This document shows positions 1 through 8,787 of a stretch of DNA of 64,000 bases, piece after piece. Position 1 is the stretch's first letter. Every line of letters starts with the position of its first letter. A model generated the notes under the pieces. That model saw nothing but the letters and a program-made list of their open reading frames with translations, was not told where the DNA came from and did not search any database. Position numbers and translations under genes: made by a program. Source of the DNA: CADEDV01 sp964437415 (GTDB lineage Bacteria; Bacteroidota; Bacteroidia; Chitinophagales; Chitinophagaceae); contig CAYTGN010000006.1 in assembly GCA_964437415.1 (NCBI GenBank), positions 124,001 through 188,000 of the forward strand, read 5' to 3'.

Positions 1-1297
1 TTGGCTGAAGCACTCCGTTGATATAACATGGCGCTGATGAAAGACTAATGATGGGTTGCGCAATATAACTTCTCGGATCTTCTTCAATGGCCTTTTTGAA
101 ATCTTCCATTTGTTCCTCAGTGGCGGCACTGCCGATGAGCATACCATAGCCGCCGGATTCATTGGTTTTTTTGATCACCATTTTATCCATATTTTCAAAC
201 ACCAGCTTCCTGTTTTCGGGTATGGCCAGTTGATAGGTAGGCACATTTTTTAAAACTGGTTCTTCATTCAGGTAATACCTGATCATTGCCGGAACATAGG
301 AATATACAGCTTTATCATCTGCTACGCCGTTTCCCATCGCATTCACAATGGTAACGTTGCCTGTGCGGTATGCCCCATAGATGCCCGGAACACCCAGCAT
401 GCTATCGGGGCGAAACACCAGCGGATCAATGAAATCATCATCCACCCTTCGGTAAATGACATCCACCTGTTTCAGGCCTTTGGTGGTTTTCATATACACT
501 TTATGATTATCCACCAGCAGGTCGCTACCTTCCACCAGTTCAATACCCATCAGTCTTGCAAGAGTAGTATGTTCAAAATAGGCAGAGTTGTATATACCCG
601 GTGTGAGCAGCACCACGACAGGATCACTTTTTTGCGTATTGGATAAAGCCATCAGGTTTTTCAGCAGCAGGTCAGGATAATCTTTTACACTACGCACATT
701 GTTTTTGGGAAGCAGGTCGGGAAAGATCCTGTAGGTAATACTCCGGTTTTCCAGCATATAAGAAACACCTGAAGGTGTACGCAGGTTATCTTCCAGCACA
801 TAATAAGTGCCGTCATGGTCGCGGATAAGATCAATACCGGAAATATGGGTGTAAATATCAAACGGTACATTTACATTCACCATTTGCCGCACAAAATTGG
901 GACAGGAATAAATAAGTTTGGCCGGGATAATTCCGTCTTTGACGATGAACTGCTCGTTGTATATATCTTTTAGAAAAATATTCAATGCTTTCAGCCGCTG
1001 TTTGATACCTTCTTCAATGTGCTTCCATTCGGCGGCTTCAAGAATGCGTGGTATGATATCAAAGGGGAATATTTTTTCAATGCCTTCACCGCTGCTATAA
1101 ACAGTGAAGGTGATGCCCTGGCTCATAAACAGTTTTTTTGCCAGGTCGTCCTTATGATTCATTTCTTCGGCGGAAAGGTTTTGTATAGAGGATACAAAAT
1201 GGCTGTAAGAATGGCGGATGCCTTCGGCGCTGAACATTTCGTCCCACACACGGTGCTGCGTATGATAGTTGGCCAGTAATGAATGTTGTCCTTCCAT
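1..1297 (-). CDS. Circularly permuted type 2 ATP-grasp protein (partial, C-terminus outside window)
   Basis: The reading frame is open from an ATG at 1297 to the left edge, giving about 432 residues without a stop. The sequence has the features of the circularly permuted ATP-grasp family (formerly DUF404/DUF407): 'GIIPAKLIYSCPNF', 'GIDLIRDHDGTYYVLEDNLR', 'RTPSGVSYMLENR' and the acidic 'YRRVDDDFIDPL' followed by 'NAMGNGVADDK'. Family members are ATP-dependent ligases of uncertain substrate. In many bacteria they sit with an alpha-E domain protein and a transglutaminase-like protein, which would lie to the left of this window. The start is supported by an initial 'MEGQHSLLANY' typical of the family. 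Truncated only by the window edge. The family call is firm; the substrate is unknown. Confidence 0.88.
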   Translation of the reverse strand, partial: MEGQHSLLANYHTQHRVWDEMFSAEGIRHSYSHFVSSIQNLSAEEMNHKDDLAKKLFMSQGITFTVYSSGEGIEKIFPFDIIPRILEAAEWKHIEEGIKQRLKALNIFLKDIYNEQFIVKDGIIPAKLIYSCPNFVRQMVNVNVPFDIYTHISGIDLIRDHDGTYYVLEDNLRTPSGVSYMLENRSITYRIFPDLLPKNNVRSVKDYPDLLLKNLMALSNTQKSDPVVVLLTPGIYNSAYFEHTTLARLMGIELVEGSDLLVDNHKVYMKTTKGLKQVDVIYRRVDDDFIDPLVFRPDSMLGVPGIYGAYRTGNVTIVNAMGNGVADDKAVYSYVPAMIRYYLNEEPVLKNVPTYQLAIPENRKLVFENMDKMVIKKTNESGGYGMLIGSAATEEQMEDFKKAIEEDPRSYIAQPIISLSSAPCYINGVLQP

Positions 1298-1357
1298 GCG
1301 TAAATGAATTTACGAAAGAATGAATAAAGGAAGATAAATGGAAGGAATCGTTAGCGG

Positions 1358-1765
1358 TTAAAAGCTGCGGTGCTTATTCACCCATACTGTAATATACTCA
1401 CTGATCTCGGAAGTGGGTGTGCCGGGGGCAAATAATTTTCCAACACCCATCCCGTTCAGCTTTTGCATGTCATCATCCGGAATGATGCCGCCACCGGTGA
1501 GCAGTACATCATTCATTTTCTTTTCTTTCATCAGCTCTATTACTTTCGGGAAAACGGTCATATGGGCGCCGCTGAGAATGCTGATACCGATTGCATCCAC
1601 GTCTTCCTGCAGGGCGGCGTTGACCACCATTTCGGGTGTTTGTCGCAGCCCGGTGTAGATCACTTCCATTCCTGCATCTCTCAAGGCGGTAGCAATTACT
1701 TTGGCGCCGCGGTCATGCCCGTCCAGTCCGACTTTAGCAACCAATACTCTGATGGGTCTGTTCAT
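1358..1765 (-). CDS. Cobalamin B12-binding domain protein (methylmalonyl-CoA mutase small C-terminal subunit type)
   Basis: This 135-residue protein is a stand-alone B12-binding domain. It carries the DxHxxG motif that supplies the lower axial histidine ('GLDGHDRGAK', about residues 14-23), the SxL motif ('ISILSGAH', about 61-68) and the GG motif ('LTGGGIIP', about 89-96). These features match the C-terminal part of methylmalonyl-CoA mutase and the small subunits of two-part acyl-CoA mutases, which bind adenosylcobalamin and pair with a separate catalytic subunit. No large subunit is present in the window, so the partner must be elsewhere. The gene is transcribed away from the neighbouring aldo/keto reductase gene. 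Confidence 0.9.
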   Translation of the reverse strand: MNRPIRVLVAKVGLDGHDRGAKVIATALRDAGMEVIYTGLRQTPEMVVNAALQEDVDAIGISILSGAHMTVFPKVIELMKEKKMNDVLLTGGGIIPDDDMQKLNGMGVGKLFAPGTPTSEISEYITVWVNKHRSF

Positions 1766-1823
1766 TGAGGCAAAATATTACTGCGAAAATACAGTCTTTC
1801 AATTATAGCCTGTAAATTGGGTT

Positions 1824-2813
1824 ATGCAATACAGGAAGTTTGGCAACACTGATCTTTTGGTCAGTGAGGTTGGTTTTGGCGCCTGGGCTATTGGAGGTGG
1901 CGCAATGATCGGCACCACAGCAATTGGCTGGGGGGATGTGTCTGATACTGTGTCCATACAGGCTGTGCAAGCTGCTTTGCAGGCAGGAATAAATTTCTTT
2001 GATACGGCTGATATATACGGCCTTGGACATTCGGAAGAACTGCTGGGAAAAACAATCGGGCATAAAAAGGAAGTGATCATTGCAACCAAAGCAGGAAATA
2101 TTTCCCGTAACAATTCTTTTACCGTTGATTATTCCAAAGAATATATAATGACTGCCTGTGAAGCCAGTTTAAAAAGATTGAACAGGGAGTCCATTGACTA
2201 TTACCAGCTGCATACGGCAAGATTGCAGCATTTACAGCAAGGCGACTGTATTGAAGCTATGCAGCTACTTCATCAGCAGGGAAAGGTCCGGTACTGGGGG
2301 TTGTCATTGAATACATTTGATCCGCTGCCGGAAGCACAATATCTTTTAGAACATGATATGGGAAACGGCTTTCAACTTGTGTTCAACCTGATTAATCAGC
2401 GGGCATTGTTGTTATTAAAGCGATCCGCTGAACAAGGCTATGGAATTATTGCAAGGATGCCGCTGCAATTTGGCCTGCTAACAGGTAAATTTGATAAGGA
2501 GGCCTCTTTCCCCGCCAATGATCATCGCAGGGGCCGGCTTACAAAAGAAGTTATCGGCGCTTCCAACGCTGCGTTGGAGCAGGTTTGGCAACTTTGTTTA
2601 AAGTATAAATGCAGCAAAACACAGCTTGCAATAAGCTATATTCTTAATTATCCTGAAATCTCCACAGTCATCCCTGGTATCAGGACACCGGAACAGGTAC
2701 AAAGTAATACCAGCGGCTTATTCCGGATGGAGCAAGACGATGTTGCTTTGGTTGAGAAACTTGGAGTATCAGATCTTGCTGAGGTCATGAAATTGATACA
2801 ACAGCAGGGATGA
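1824..2813 (+). CDS. Aldo/keto reductase
   Basis: This 329-residue TIM-barrel oxidoreductase starts with 'MQYRKFGNTDLLVSEVGFG', the usual N-terminus of the family. The catalytic tetrad is recognisable: Asp/Tyr in 'FFDTADIYGLGHSEELLGK' (about 57-75), Lys in 'VIIATKAGN' and His in 'YQLHTA' (about 128). The C-terminal NADPH-binding part 'VIPGIRTPEQVQSN' is intact. It should reduce a carbonyl compound with NAD(P)H; the substrate cannot be read from the sequence. The stop codon abuts the convergent glycosyltransferase gene with no gap, so there is no room for a separate terminator. Confidence 0.92.
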   Translation: MQYRKFGNTDLLVSEVGFGAWAIGGGAMIGTTAIGWGDVSDTVSIQAVQAALQAGINFFDTADIYGLGHSEELLGKTIGHKKEVIIATKAGNISRNNSFTVDYSKEYIMTACEASLKRLNRESIDYYQLHTARLQHLQQGDCIEAMQLLHQQGKVRYWGLSLNTFDPLPEAQYLLEHDMGNGFQLVFNLINQRALLLLKRSAEQGYGIIARMPLQFGLLTGKFDKEASFPANDHRRGRLTKEVIGASNAALEQVWQLCLKYKCSKTQLAISYILNYPEISTVIPGIRTPEQVQSNTSGLFRMEQDDVALVEKLGVSDLAEVMKLIQQQG

Positions 2814-4340
2814 TCAGCGGTTGAACCTGCGTTTTATTTCCCTAAGCCCATCTCTTGCCAATTGGAGACCGTCAGTGTCAATATTTTCAAAGAAAATTAT
2901 CTTATCACCAAACTGCCTGGAGTATGGATTGACTACAGAATCTATAACAGTAACTCTTTCAAAGTGATTGAAGACCTCATCATCAGCAGAGGGCATCCTG
3001 CGGGCCAGCAGGATGATATGCTTCAGGCTGAGATCATCGGGTATCCAAAGCAGGAATGAGCCAACATCCGTTAATGCTTTTTGCCGGAATTGTTTATCCT
3101 TTCCGTAATATTTCAATGCGCCTGCATGTCCGTAATGACGGCCCAATATGATGCTGTTATCTTTAACTGAGTCAGGAAGACCGTAAAAAAAGTTTTCTGT
3201 TTTTTGCGCCAGTTCTTTCCAGCCAAGCATGTCTGCAAAATCCTGTGGAAGCGGATGATCCTTCCGGTCTTCCCAGGTATGATTCATACCAATTTTTTTG
3301 TAAAAGGCCTCCAGTTTTTCAGGTTTCCAGATCGGTAAAAGCAGGGGCATGATCATATAGGTGAGCACTGCGATAAATATTACATGAGCATATCGCAGCC
3401 ATTGCCTGTGTTCGGTCCATTTTTCCCATGCCACAGCACCTGCGGCAAAGAGCAGGGGATAAATACCCAGTGAATAATAACTCTTACCTCTTCCCAAAAT
3501 GAGCAAAGCGATGACGAGTAAATAGGTAATGCCCAGGAATCGCCATTCTTTGTGCCGGAAGAGCCAGATAAAACCAGGCACCCATACAAAAGTGGTGGCC
3601 AGCAGCATCATGAACTGATCAGTCAGAAAACCTGATGGGTTCATGTATTTGAGCTGTGTTTCCTTTAATTCGTTCATATGATGCAGTAAAGGCCAGTTAT
3701 GCTGATACTGCCACCAAACATTAGGCAGAATGATCAGCAAAGCAACGAGGGCGGCTATATAAAATAGTTTGCGGGTATAAACGATTCTGTGATGTGAAAG
3801 GAGCAGGGCAATGAAGATGCCTGTGGCCAGAAAGACTACCGAATATTTTCCCCAAAAGCCCAATGCAAGGCTGATAAAGAACCAATAAAGCGAAGCCGTT
3901 TGTTTGTCGTTGATATAACGGATGATGAAATAAACAGCGGCAGTCCAGAAGAAAACATCAAGTATGTTAGGTTGAAAAAGAAAATGCACTCTCATGTAAG
4001 CTCCTGTCATCACAGATAACCCGGCAAGGAATTGTGCAAACAACTTGCCGCCAAGTTCGGTTGCGATCAGGCAGGTGAGCACAACAGTGGCAGCGCCAAA
4101 GAGGCACGGCCATAATTTTATCCATGCCTCAGAGCCGCCAAACCAGGATGATATCCAGCCGAGATAAGAAAGTAACGGAGGGTTTTCAAGATAACCGAGA
4201 GCAAGATGTTGCCCCTGCTCATAATACAGCAATTCATCTCTCTGCAGTTCGTATAAAGGTTCTTGCTGAAAAATGGGAAGTATGAACTTGACGATGGCCA
4301 GAAGCATGATCAATGGCCAGTAAGCTTCAGCTTTTTTCAT
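2814..4340 (-). CDS. GT39/ArnT-like membrane glycosyltransferase
   Basis: This 508-residue polytopic membrane protein has about ten to twelve hydrophobic segments. Near the N-terminus, about residues 30-60, 'YELQRDELLYYEQGQHLA' followed by 'GYLENPPLLSYL' places acidic residues and a proline-rich loop between the first two membrane segments. That is the signature of the dolichyl/undecaprenyl-phosphate-sugar dependent transferases (GT39/GT83, PMT_2 domain). Such enzymes move a sugar from a lipid-phosphate carrier to protein, lipid A or other glycans on the periplasmic side. The C-terminal ~150 residues are soluble. Donor and acceptor are unknown. The gene lies just downstream of gltX (29-bp gap, same strand) and may share its transcript. 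Confidence 0.83.
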   Translation of the reverse strand: MKKAEAYWPLIMLLAIVKFILPIFQQEPLYELQRDELLYYEQGQHLALGYLENPPLLSYLGWISSWFGGSEAWIKLWPCLFGAATVVLTCLIATELGGKLFAQFLAGLSVMTGAYMRVHFLFQPNILDVFFWTAAVYFIIRYINDKQTASLYWFFISLALGFWGKYSVVFLATGIFIALLLSHHRIVYTRKLFYIAALVALLIILPNVWWQYQHNWPLLHHMNELKETQLKYMNPSGFLTDQFMMLLATTFVWVPGFIWLFRHKEWRFLGITYLLVIALLILGRGKSYYSLGIYPLLFAAGAVAWEKWTEHRQWLRYAHVIFIAVLTYMIMPLLLPIWKPEKLEAFYKKIGMNHTWEDRKDHPLPQDFADMLGWKELAQKTENFFYGLPDSVKDNSIILGRHYGHAGALKYYGKDKQFRQKALTDVGSFLLWIPDDLSLKHIILLARRMPSADDEVFNHFERVTVIDSVVNPYSRQFGDKIIFFENIDTDGLQLARDGLREIKRRFNR

Positions 4341-4369
4341 TCAACAATGATACAAAATGAAGATGAGCT

Positions 4370-5929
4370 TCAGCTATTGAAAACTGTTTCTGCTTTTTTA
4401 ATTCTTGTTATTGTTTCTTCTCTGCCCAGCAGTTCAGCGATTTCAAAAACACCCGGGCCAAATTTACCACCTACAAGCATGATGCGGAATGGAAGCATCA
4501 GCTCGCCGGGCTTCAGTTCGTTGGCAGCAGCAATTTCTTTAAAATTATTCTCAAGTGTTTGCGCATCCCATTGTATGGCCAGTTCATAATTCCGGACCAG
4601 TTCGGCAAAAAACAATTTTTTGCTTTCGTTCCATTTTGGTTTGACGGCGTCTTTGTCAATTACTTCAGGAGTTTTGAAAAAGAATGAAGATTGCTGTACA
4701 AAATCTGTCAGCAAAGTGCAACGATCCTTTACCAAATCAATTACTTTTCCCAACACTTGGTTATCAGGAACGGCAATGCCTTGCTGCTCAAGCAGGGGTT
4801 TGACTAACGACTCCAGTCTGTTTACTCCTGACTTCTTTATCCATTCATGATTGAACCACTTTGCTTTTTCATAATCGAACCTGGCGCCGCCACTATGCAC
4901 TCTTTCTATAGAGAATTTTTCAACCAGTTCTTCTTTGGAAAATATCTCCTGTTCGGTACCGTCATTCCAGCCTAACAATGCCAGCAGGTTGATGAATGCT
5001 TCCGGCAGAAAACCTTTTTCTTTGAATCCTTCTGTGAGTTCGCCGGTTTTGGTATCGGTCCCCGCAACGGCCTGTGGCCAGTTCATAGCAAACACCGGGA
5101 AGCCATATTTGGCGCCATCTCTTTTGCTGAGTTTACCATTTGGCCCAAGGATCAATGGCAGGTGGGCCCACTGCGGCATATTGTCCAGTCCAAATAAATA
5201 TTTCCAAAGCAGTATATGCACGGGTGCAGAAGGTAACCATTCTTCACCGCGGAATGCATGTGTGATCTTCATCAGGTAGTCATCCACCACCACAGCAAGA
5301 TGATATGTGGGCATGCCGTCTGCTTTCAGTAATACTTTATCATCAGAAACAGAAGTATCAAAGCTCACCTCACCCCTTATCATGTCCGTGAAAGAAACAG
5401 TTTCATGTTCCGGCATTTTGATACGGATGACATGTCTTGTTTCCTTTGCCAGCAGTTGTTCTGTTTCTGTTGCTGACAGTGTAAGTGAGTTTCGCATTTT
5501 CATGCGGATGTTATGATCGTATTGCGGGGAAGGATTATGTTCTGTTTTACCCCCTACAGATATCGGGGCCTGCCGCATCTTTTCCAGCTCTTCCGGTGTG
5601 TCAAAAGCATAATAAGCATGGCCGTCTTTTACCAATTGTTCGGCATACTGGCGATATAACTCTTTTCTTTCACTTTGGCGGTAAGGCCCATAGTCACCCC
5701 CATGTAAGGGGCTTTCATCAGGTTCCAGCCCTGCCCATTCCAGGCAATTGAAAATATATTCTTCAGCGCCGGGTACATAGCGGCTTTGGTCAGTGTCTTC
5801 TATCCGCAACACAAAATCGCCGCCATGTTTTTTGGCAAAAAGATAATTGTATAAAACAGTTCTCACACCACCTAAATGAAGGCCACCGGTGGGTGAAGGA
5901 GCAAACCGAACTCTTACTTTCTTGTTCAT
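4370..5929 (-). CDS. gltX: Glutamate--tRNA ligase
   Basis: This 519-residue class I aminoacyl-tRNA synthetase charges tRNA-Glu with glutamate. The ATP-binding HIGH-like motif is in 'FAPSPTGGLHLGGVRT' (residues about 9-24), and the KMSKS-like motif is 'KLSKRDGA' near residue 266. The anticodon-binding helical domain occupies the C-terminal third. Length agrees with the family. The ATG at 5929 was chosen over an upstream in-frame TTG because the family normally begins only a few residues before 'VRVRFAPSPTG'. Genes on both sides are unrelated in function; the downstream glycosyltransferase follows after 29 bp. Confidence 0.96.
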   Translation of the reverse strand: MNKKVRVRFAPSPTGGLHLGGVRTVLYNYLFAKKHGGDFVLRIEDTDQSRYVPGAEEYIFNCLEWAGLEPDESPLHGGDYGPYRQSERKELYRQYAEQLVKDGHAYYAFDTPEELEKMRQAPISVGGKTEHNPSPQYDHNIRMKMRNSLTLSATETEQLLAKETRHVIRIKMPEHETVSFTDMIRGEVSFDTSVSDDKVLLKADGMPTYHLAVVVDDYLMKITHAFRGEEWLPSAPVHILLWKYLFGLDNMPQWAHLPLILGPNGKLSKRDGAKYGFPVFAMNWPQAVAGTDTKTGELTEGFKEKGFLPEAFINLLALLGWNDGTEQEIFSKEELVEKFSIERVHSGGARFDYEKAKWFNHEWIKKSGVNRLESLVKPLLEQQGIAVPDNQVLGKVIDLVKDRCTLLTDFVQQSSFFFKTPEVIDKDAVKPKWNESKKLFFAELVRNYELAIQWDAQTLENNFKEIAAANELKPGELMLPFRIMLVGGKFGPGVFEIAELLGREETITRIKKAETVFNS

Positions 5930-5976
5930 AAGGCGCAAAGATAAGAGACCATGATTCTTTCACAGTCTTAAAAAGA

Positions 5977-6006
5977 AAAACCGTTCCGGAATGGCGGAAC
6001 GGTTTT
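5977..6006 (-). terminator. Rho-independent terminator for the lipoprotein gene
   Basis: An 8-bp GC-rich stem (5981-5988 with 5995-6002) is extended by A/T pairs on both sides around a six-base loop. Read on the minus strand it ends in a T-rich run just after the stop of the lipoprotein gene at 6032, so it terminates that gene before gltX. Confidence 0.8.
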
Positions 6007-6031
6007 CATGGCTATTCAACTATTTTAGTGC

Positions 6032-6877
6032 TTATGGCAAAAGGAATGTTCTGGGTGGATTACCATCAATAGAAATTGTAGCAATTTTATCGCAGGTGCC
6101 GTCGCCATAATCAATGATGGCATAATGATTAGGGCCTTCGAGTTTAATTTTTCCTTTGCTTACATGGTGGCAAATTGTTTTCTTTTCCAATGCCTCAATA
6201 ACAGAGGCAGTTCTTGTTTTCCCGGCGGGATTGGTCACGGTGTGATTTCCTGTAATAGAATAGACATCATCCAGCAGGTTGAATGGTGAGTTAGCGCCGG
6301 ATGTTTGGGTCACATTTTTCGTTCCTTCATGCAGCCAATAATAATTGCCGCCCGGGGTTGTCACTTTACCGTTTTCAATAACCCTTGTCCAGCTTACGCC
6401 GTTTGGAGTGCTGGTGTTTGTCCATGTGATGGTTCCTTCCACTTTAAAACCATGAACATAATAGCCATCGAATGTCATAACAGCAGTGGTTCCGGATTTA
6501 CGGACAGAATCAGATAAAACAATATTGATCTTTCCTTTTCGGTGCACACCATCTGCAGAAGTGCAGCCGCTGCCAAAGTCAATGACAATGGTTTTGGGGA
6601 AAGTTGCTTGCGGTGTTACGGTCACAGTAGCACAACTTAGGGTATTGTTGCTTTGAAGGGTCTGACTGGTGCGAGCCCCGGTCAGTCCTTCGCTGGCGGC
6701 AGCTTCAAAGAATACCACGTTGGCATCATCAGCAAGACTTTCAGAGACGGTCTGGTTTTCGCTGAGTTCAAAAGTGGCTTCAACTTCCGGATCAGTTTCC
6801 TTTTTATCCTTATTGCAGGCCGTAAAAAGAATACCGGTGAAAAATAGGGTCAGAAGGGACAAATTTTTTGTTATCAT
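6032..6877 (-). CDS. Lipoprotein of unknown function, paralogue of the gene at 7742-8677
   Basis: This 281-residue protein starts with a lipoprotein signal peptide: a hydrophobic stretch then the lipobox 'LFTAC' with Cys21. The mature part has no domain I can name. It contains a motif twice: 'IDFGSGCTSADG' with 'RKGKI' (about residues 100-118) and a C-terminal 'IDYGDGTCDK' followed by 'ATISIDG'. The same arrangement occurs in the 311-residue protein encoded at 7742-8677, with which it also shares 'KVEGT', 'TNTS' and a 'GNY' segment. The two are therefore paralogues. They flank a polysaccharide deacetylase gene on the opposite strand. The protein is probably anchored in the outer membrane; beyond that the function is not known. 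Confidence 0.8.
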   Translation of the reverse strand: MITKNLSLLTLFFTGILFTACNKDKKETDPEVEATFELSENQTVSESLADDANVVFFEAAASEGLTGARTSQTLQSNNTLSCATVTVTPQATFPKTIVIDFGSGCTSADGVHRKGKINIVLSDSVRKSGTTAVMTFDGYYVHGFKVEGTITWTNTSTPNGVSWTRVIENGKVTTPGGNYYWLHEGTKNVTQTSGANSPFNLLDDVYSITGNHTVTNPAGKTRTASVIEALEKKTICHHVSKGKIKLEGPNHYAIIDYGDGTCDKIATISIDGNPPRTFLLP

Positions 6878-6951
6878 GAGGTTTTATTTTAGGATACTGA
6901 GATGCATCAAAGATTAAAAACGTTTAATGATGAAAAAAATTATTTTGCATA

Positions 6952-7602
6952 ATGTTTTACTTCGTAAAAACACCCTGGGTGATGAAGAAGCTTTACCCTT
7001 TTTATACATGGGAAGTTGCTACGAAGGAGAATGTTCTCTATCTCACATTTGATGATGGCCCCCATCCGGTGGCGACTCCATTTGTACTGGATCAGTTAGC
7101 CCGCTACAATGCAAAAGCCACCTTTTTTTGTATCGGCAAAAACGTTGACGCATACCCGGCTATATACACACGGATATTGAATGAAGGACATGCGGTGGGG
7201 AATCATACCCAAAATCACCTCAACGGTTGGAAAACAGACGATGAAACCTATTTGCAAAACATAAATGAGGCCGGCAAAAAAATTGATTCACCTCTTTTCC
7301 GGCCACCATATGGAAAGATCAAACGTTCGCAATCAAAAAAGCTAAGCAGGATACCCGGTCAAAGAAAAAGAATAATAATGTGGTCAGTGTTGAGTGGCGA
7401 TTTTGATCCCTCAGTTTCAAAAGAACGTTGCCTGGATCGTGTAATTAAACATTCGGCGCCGGGTTCTATTGTTGTTTTTCATGACAGTGAGAAAGCATTT
7501 CCCTTATTACAATATGTTTTGCCGGCTACCCTGCAATTTTTTTCAGAAAAAAAATACCGATTTGAAAAATTAACGTTTCGGGAGCCTGGTTTTGACGGTT
7601 GA
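6952..7602 (+). CDS. Polysaccharide deacetylase (CE4 family)
   Basis: This 216-residue protein has the NodB/CE4 fold motifs in order: 'TFDDGPHP' (MT1, catalytic Asp and metal Asp), 'GNHTQNHLNG' (MT2, metal His pair H-x3-H), 'RPPYGK' (MT3) and 'GSIVVFHDS' (MT5). Family enzymes remove acetyl groups from N-acetylhexosamine polymers such as peptidoglycan, chitin oligomers or exopolysaccharide. There is no clear cleavable signal peptide; the first residues 'MFYFVKTPWVMKKLYPFYTW' are short and aromatic, so location is uncertain. An internal Met at residue 11 is an alternative start. The gene is isolated between two paralogous lipoprotein genes on the other strand. Confidence 0.93.
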   Translation: MFYFVKTPWVMKKLYPFYTWEVATKENVLYLTFDDGPHPVATPFVLDQLARYNAKATFFCIGKNVDAYPAIYTRILNEGHAVGNHTQNHLNGWKTDDETYLQNINEAGKKIDSPLFRPPYGKIKRSQSKKLSRIPGQRKRIIMWSVLSGDFDPSVSKERCLDRVIKHSAPGSIVVFHDSEKAFPLLQYVLPATLQFFSEKKYRFEKLTFREPGFDG

Positions 7603-7664
7603 TTGAATGTGACAATTTGTAAAAAATTGATTGTAAGTCACTGATATCCAATATAAAAAAGTTA

Positions 7665-7694
7665 GGGCCTGGGTAGAAACCCTGGCCCGTTTTT
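7665..7694 (+). terminator. Terminator hairpin between convergent genes
   Basis: A stem of five plus three G/C pairs around one mismatch (7665-7673 with 7680-7688) encloses the loop TAGAAA and is followed by a T run. A run of A upstream gives the reverse strand a T run as well, so the hairpin can serve both the deacetylase gene and the convergent lipoprotein gene. A hairpin with the same loop and similar stem occurs at 9935-9954. Confidence 0.75.
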
Positions 7695-7741
7695 AATCCG
7701 TACCCTATGAAAACTGGTTTAAAGGTATAATAATTTTTTAA

Positions 7742-8677
7742 TTACGGCAAAGTAATTTCAATGGTCCGCCCATTGACAGTGAGTGTTGCCTTGCGGTCGC
7801 AGGTGCCATCACCAAAGTCCAGAATGGCTATCCACTGGTTGTTGCTGGTGCTATTGGCCCTCACTGTTTTTATTTTACCCTTTACTATCCAACGGCATAG
7901 GAATTTCTTTATAAGAGGCTCTTCCACAGATGATTGCCATGCTACCAGCAGGTTACCCCGCTTGGCTCTTCCTTGTGACGAACCCTCGATTTTGAAGACA
8001 TCATCCGCCGGAAGGTTGGGGGTTAACAACCCCTCCAACTGGGTGATCATTTTGGTGCTGTTCCATTCAATGTAGTTGCCGTTTGGCTTGCTCAGTTTGG
8101 CATTAATCACCTCTTTTTTGAATGAACGGGTAAGTGGTTGTGTATTCACCGGCGAACTTGTATTGGTGATCTTTAATGTGCCTTCCACTTTAATGCTGTC
8201 AACATAATAATCCTCAAAAGTGGTCACTGCTGAAGCTCCCGGAACAATCAATCGGGCAGAGTATTCTGTAATAATCTTTCCCTTGCGGGTGCGGCCATCC
8301 CTGCCCTGGCAGCCGGTTGTGCCGAAATCAATCACTATTCTCACAGGGAAAACAGCAGGAGGATTTAATGGGGTAACTGTCAGGCTAAAACAGGCTTGTA
8401 CCCTTTCAAAAGCAGAACCATTTGCATATCTGCCATACCAGCCTGTGCCTGCCATGCCCACATCATCACTGGCTCCCATCACATCATCAAATATGCCATT
8501 GAAGACGATCTCGGCTTCGGCATCAGATTCCGCATTGACCTGGGAAACCTGCTCTTCTATTGCATCATTATTATTGCCTCCGGAACTGCTCCTTTCTTTT
8601 GTACAGGCAACGAGGAGGAAAGAACAAAACAGGGTAAAATAAACCCAGGTTTGTAATAATCTCAGCCCGGTTTTCAT
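7742..8677 (-). CDS. Lipoprotein of unknown function, paralogue of the gene at 6032-6877
   Basis: This 311-residue protein has a signal peptide ending in the lipobox 'LLVAC' (Cys25), followed by a low-complexity Ser/Gly/Asn stretch 'SSSGGNNND' typical of a flexible linker after the lipid anchor. The mature part repeats the pattern seen in its paralogue: 'IDFGTTGCQGRDG' with 'RKGKI', then the C-terminal 'LDFGDGTCDRKATLTV'. Paired cysteines in these motifs could form disulfides. No known domain is recognised. The gene ends towards the polysaccharide deacetylase gene and is divergent from tatD, with about 110 bp between them. Confidence 0.8.
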   Translation of the reverse strand: MKTGLRLLQTWVYFTLFCSFLLVACTKERSSSGGNNNDAIEEQVSQVNAESDAEAEIVFNGIFDDVMGASDDVGMAGTGWYGRYANGSAFERVQACFSLTVTPLNPPAVFPVRIVIDFGTTGCQGRDGRTRKGKIITEYSARLIVPGASAVTTFEDYYVDSIKVEGTLKITNTSSPVNTQPLTRSFKKEVINAKLSKPNGNYIEWNSTKMITQLEGLLTPNLPADDVFKIEGSSQGRAKRGNLLVAWQSSVEEPLIKKFLCRWIVKGKIKTVRANSTSNNQWIAILDFGDGTCDRKATLTVNGRTIEITLP

Positions 8678-8787
8678 ATGCGTTGATTTGAGTATAAATA
8701 ATTTAACGCCAATAGGATTGGCTTTATTGGTTGAGGTTTAACGCTTTCTTAAAGTTTTTTCTGAGTTTTGCCCAAAAACCGGGCCCG

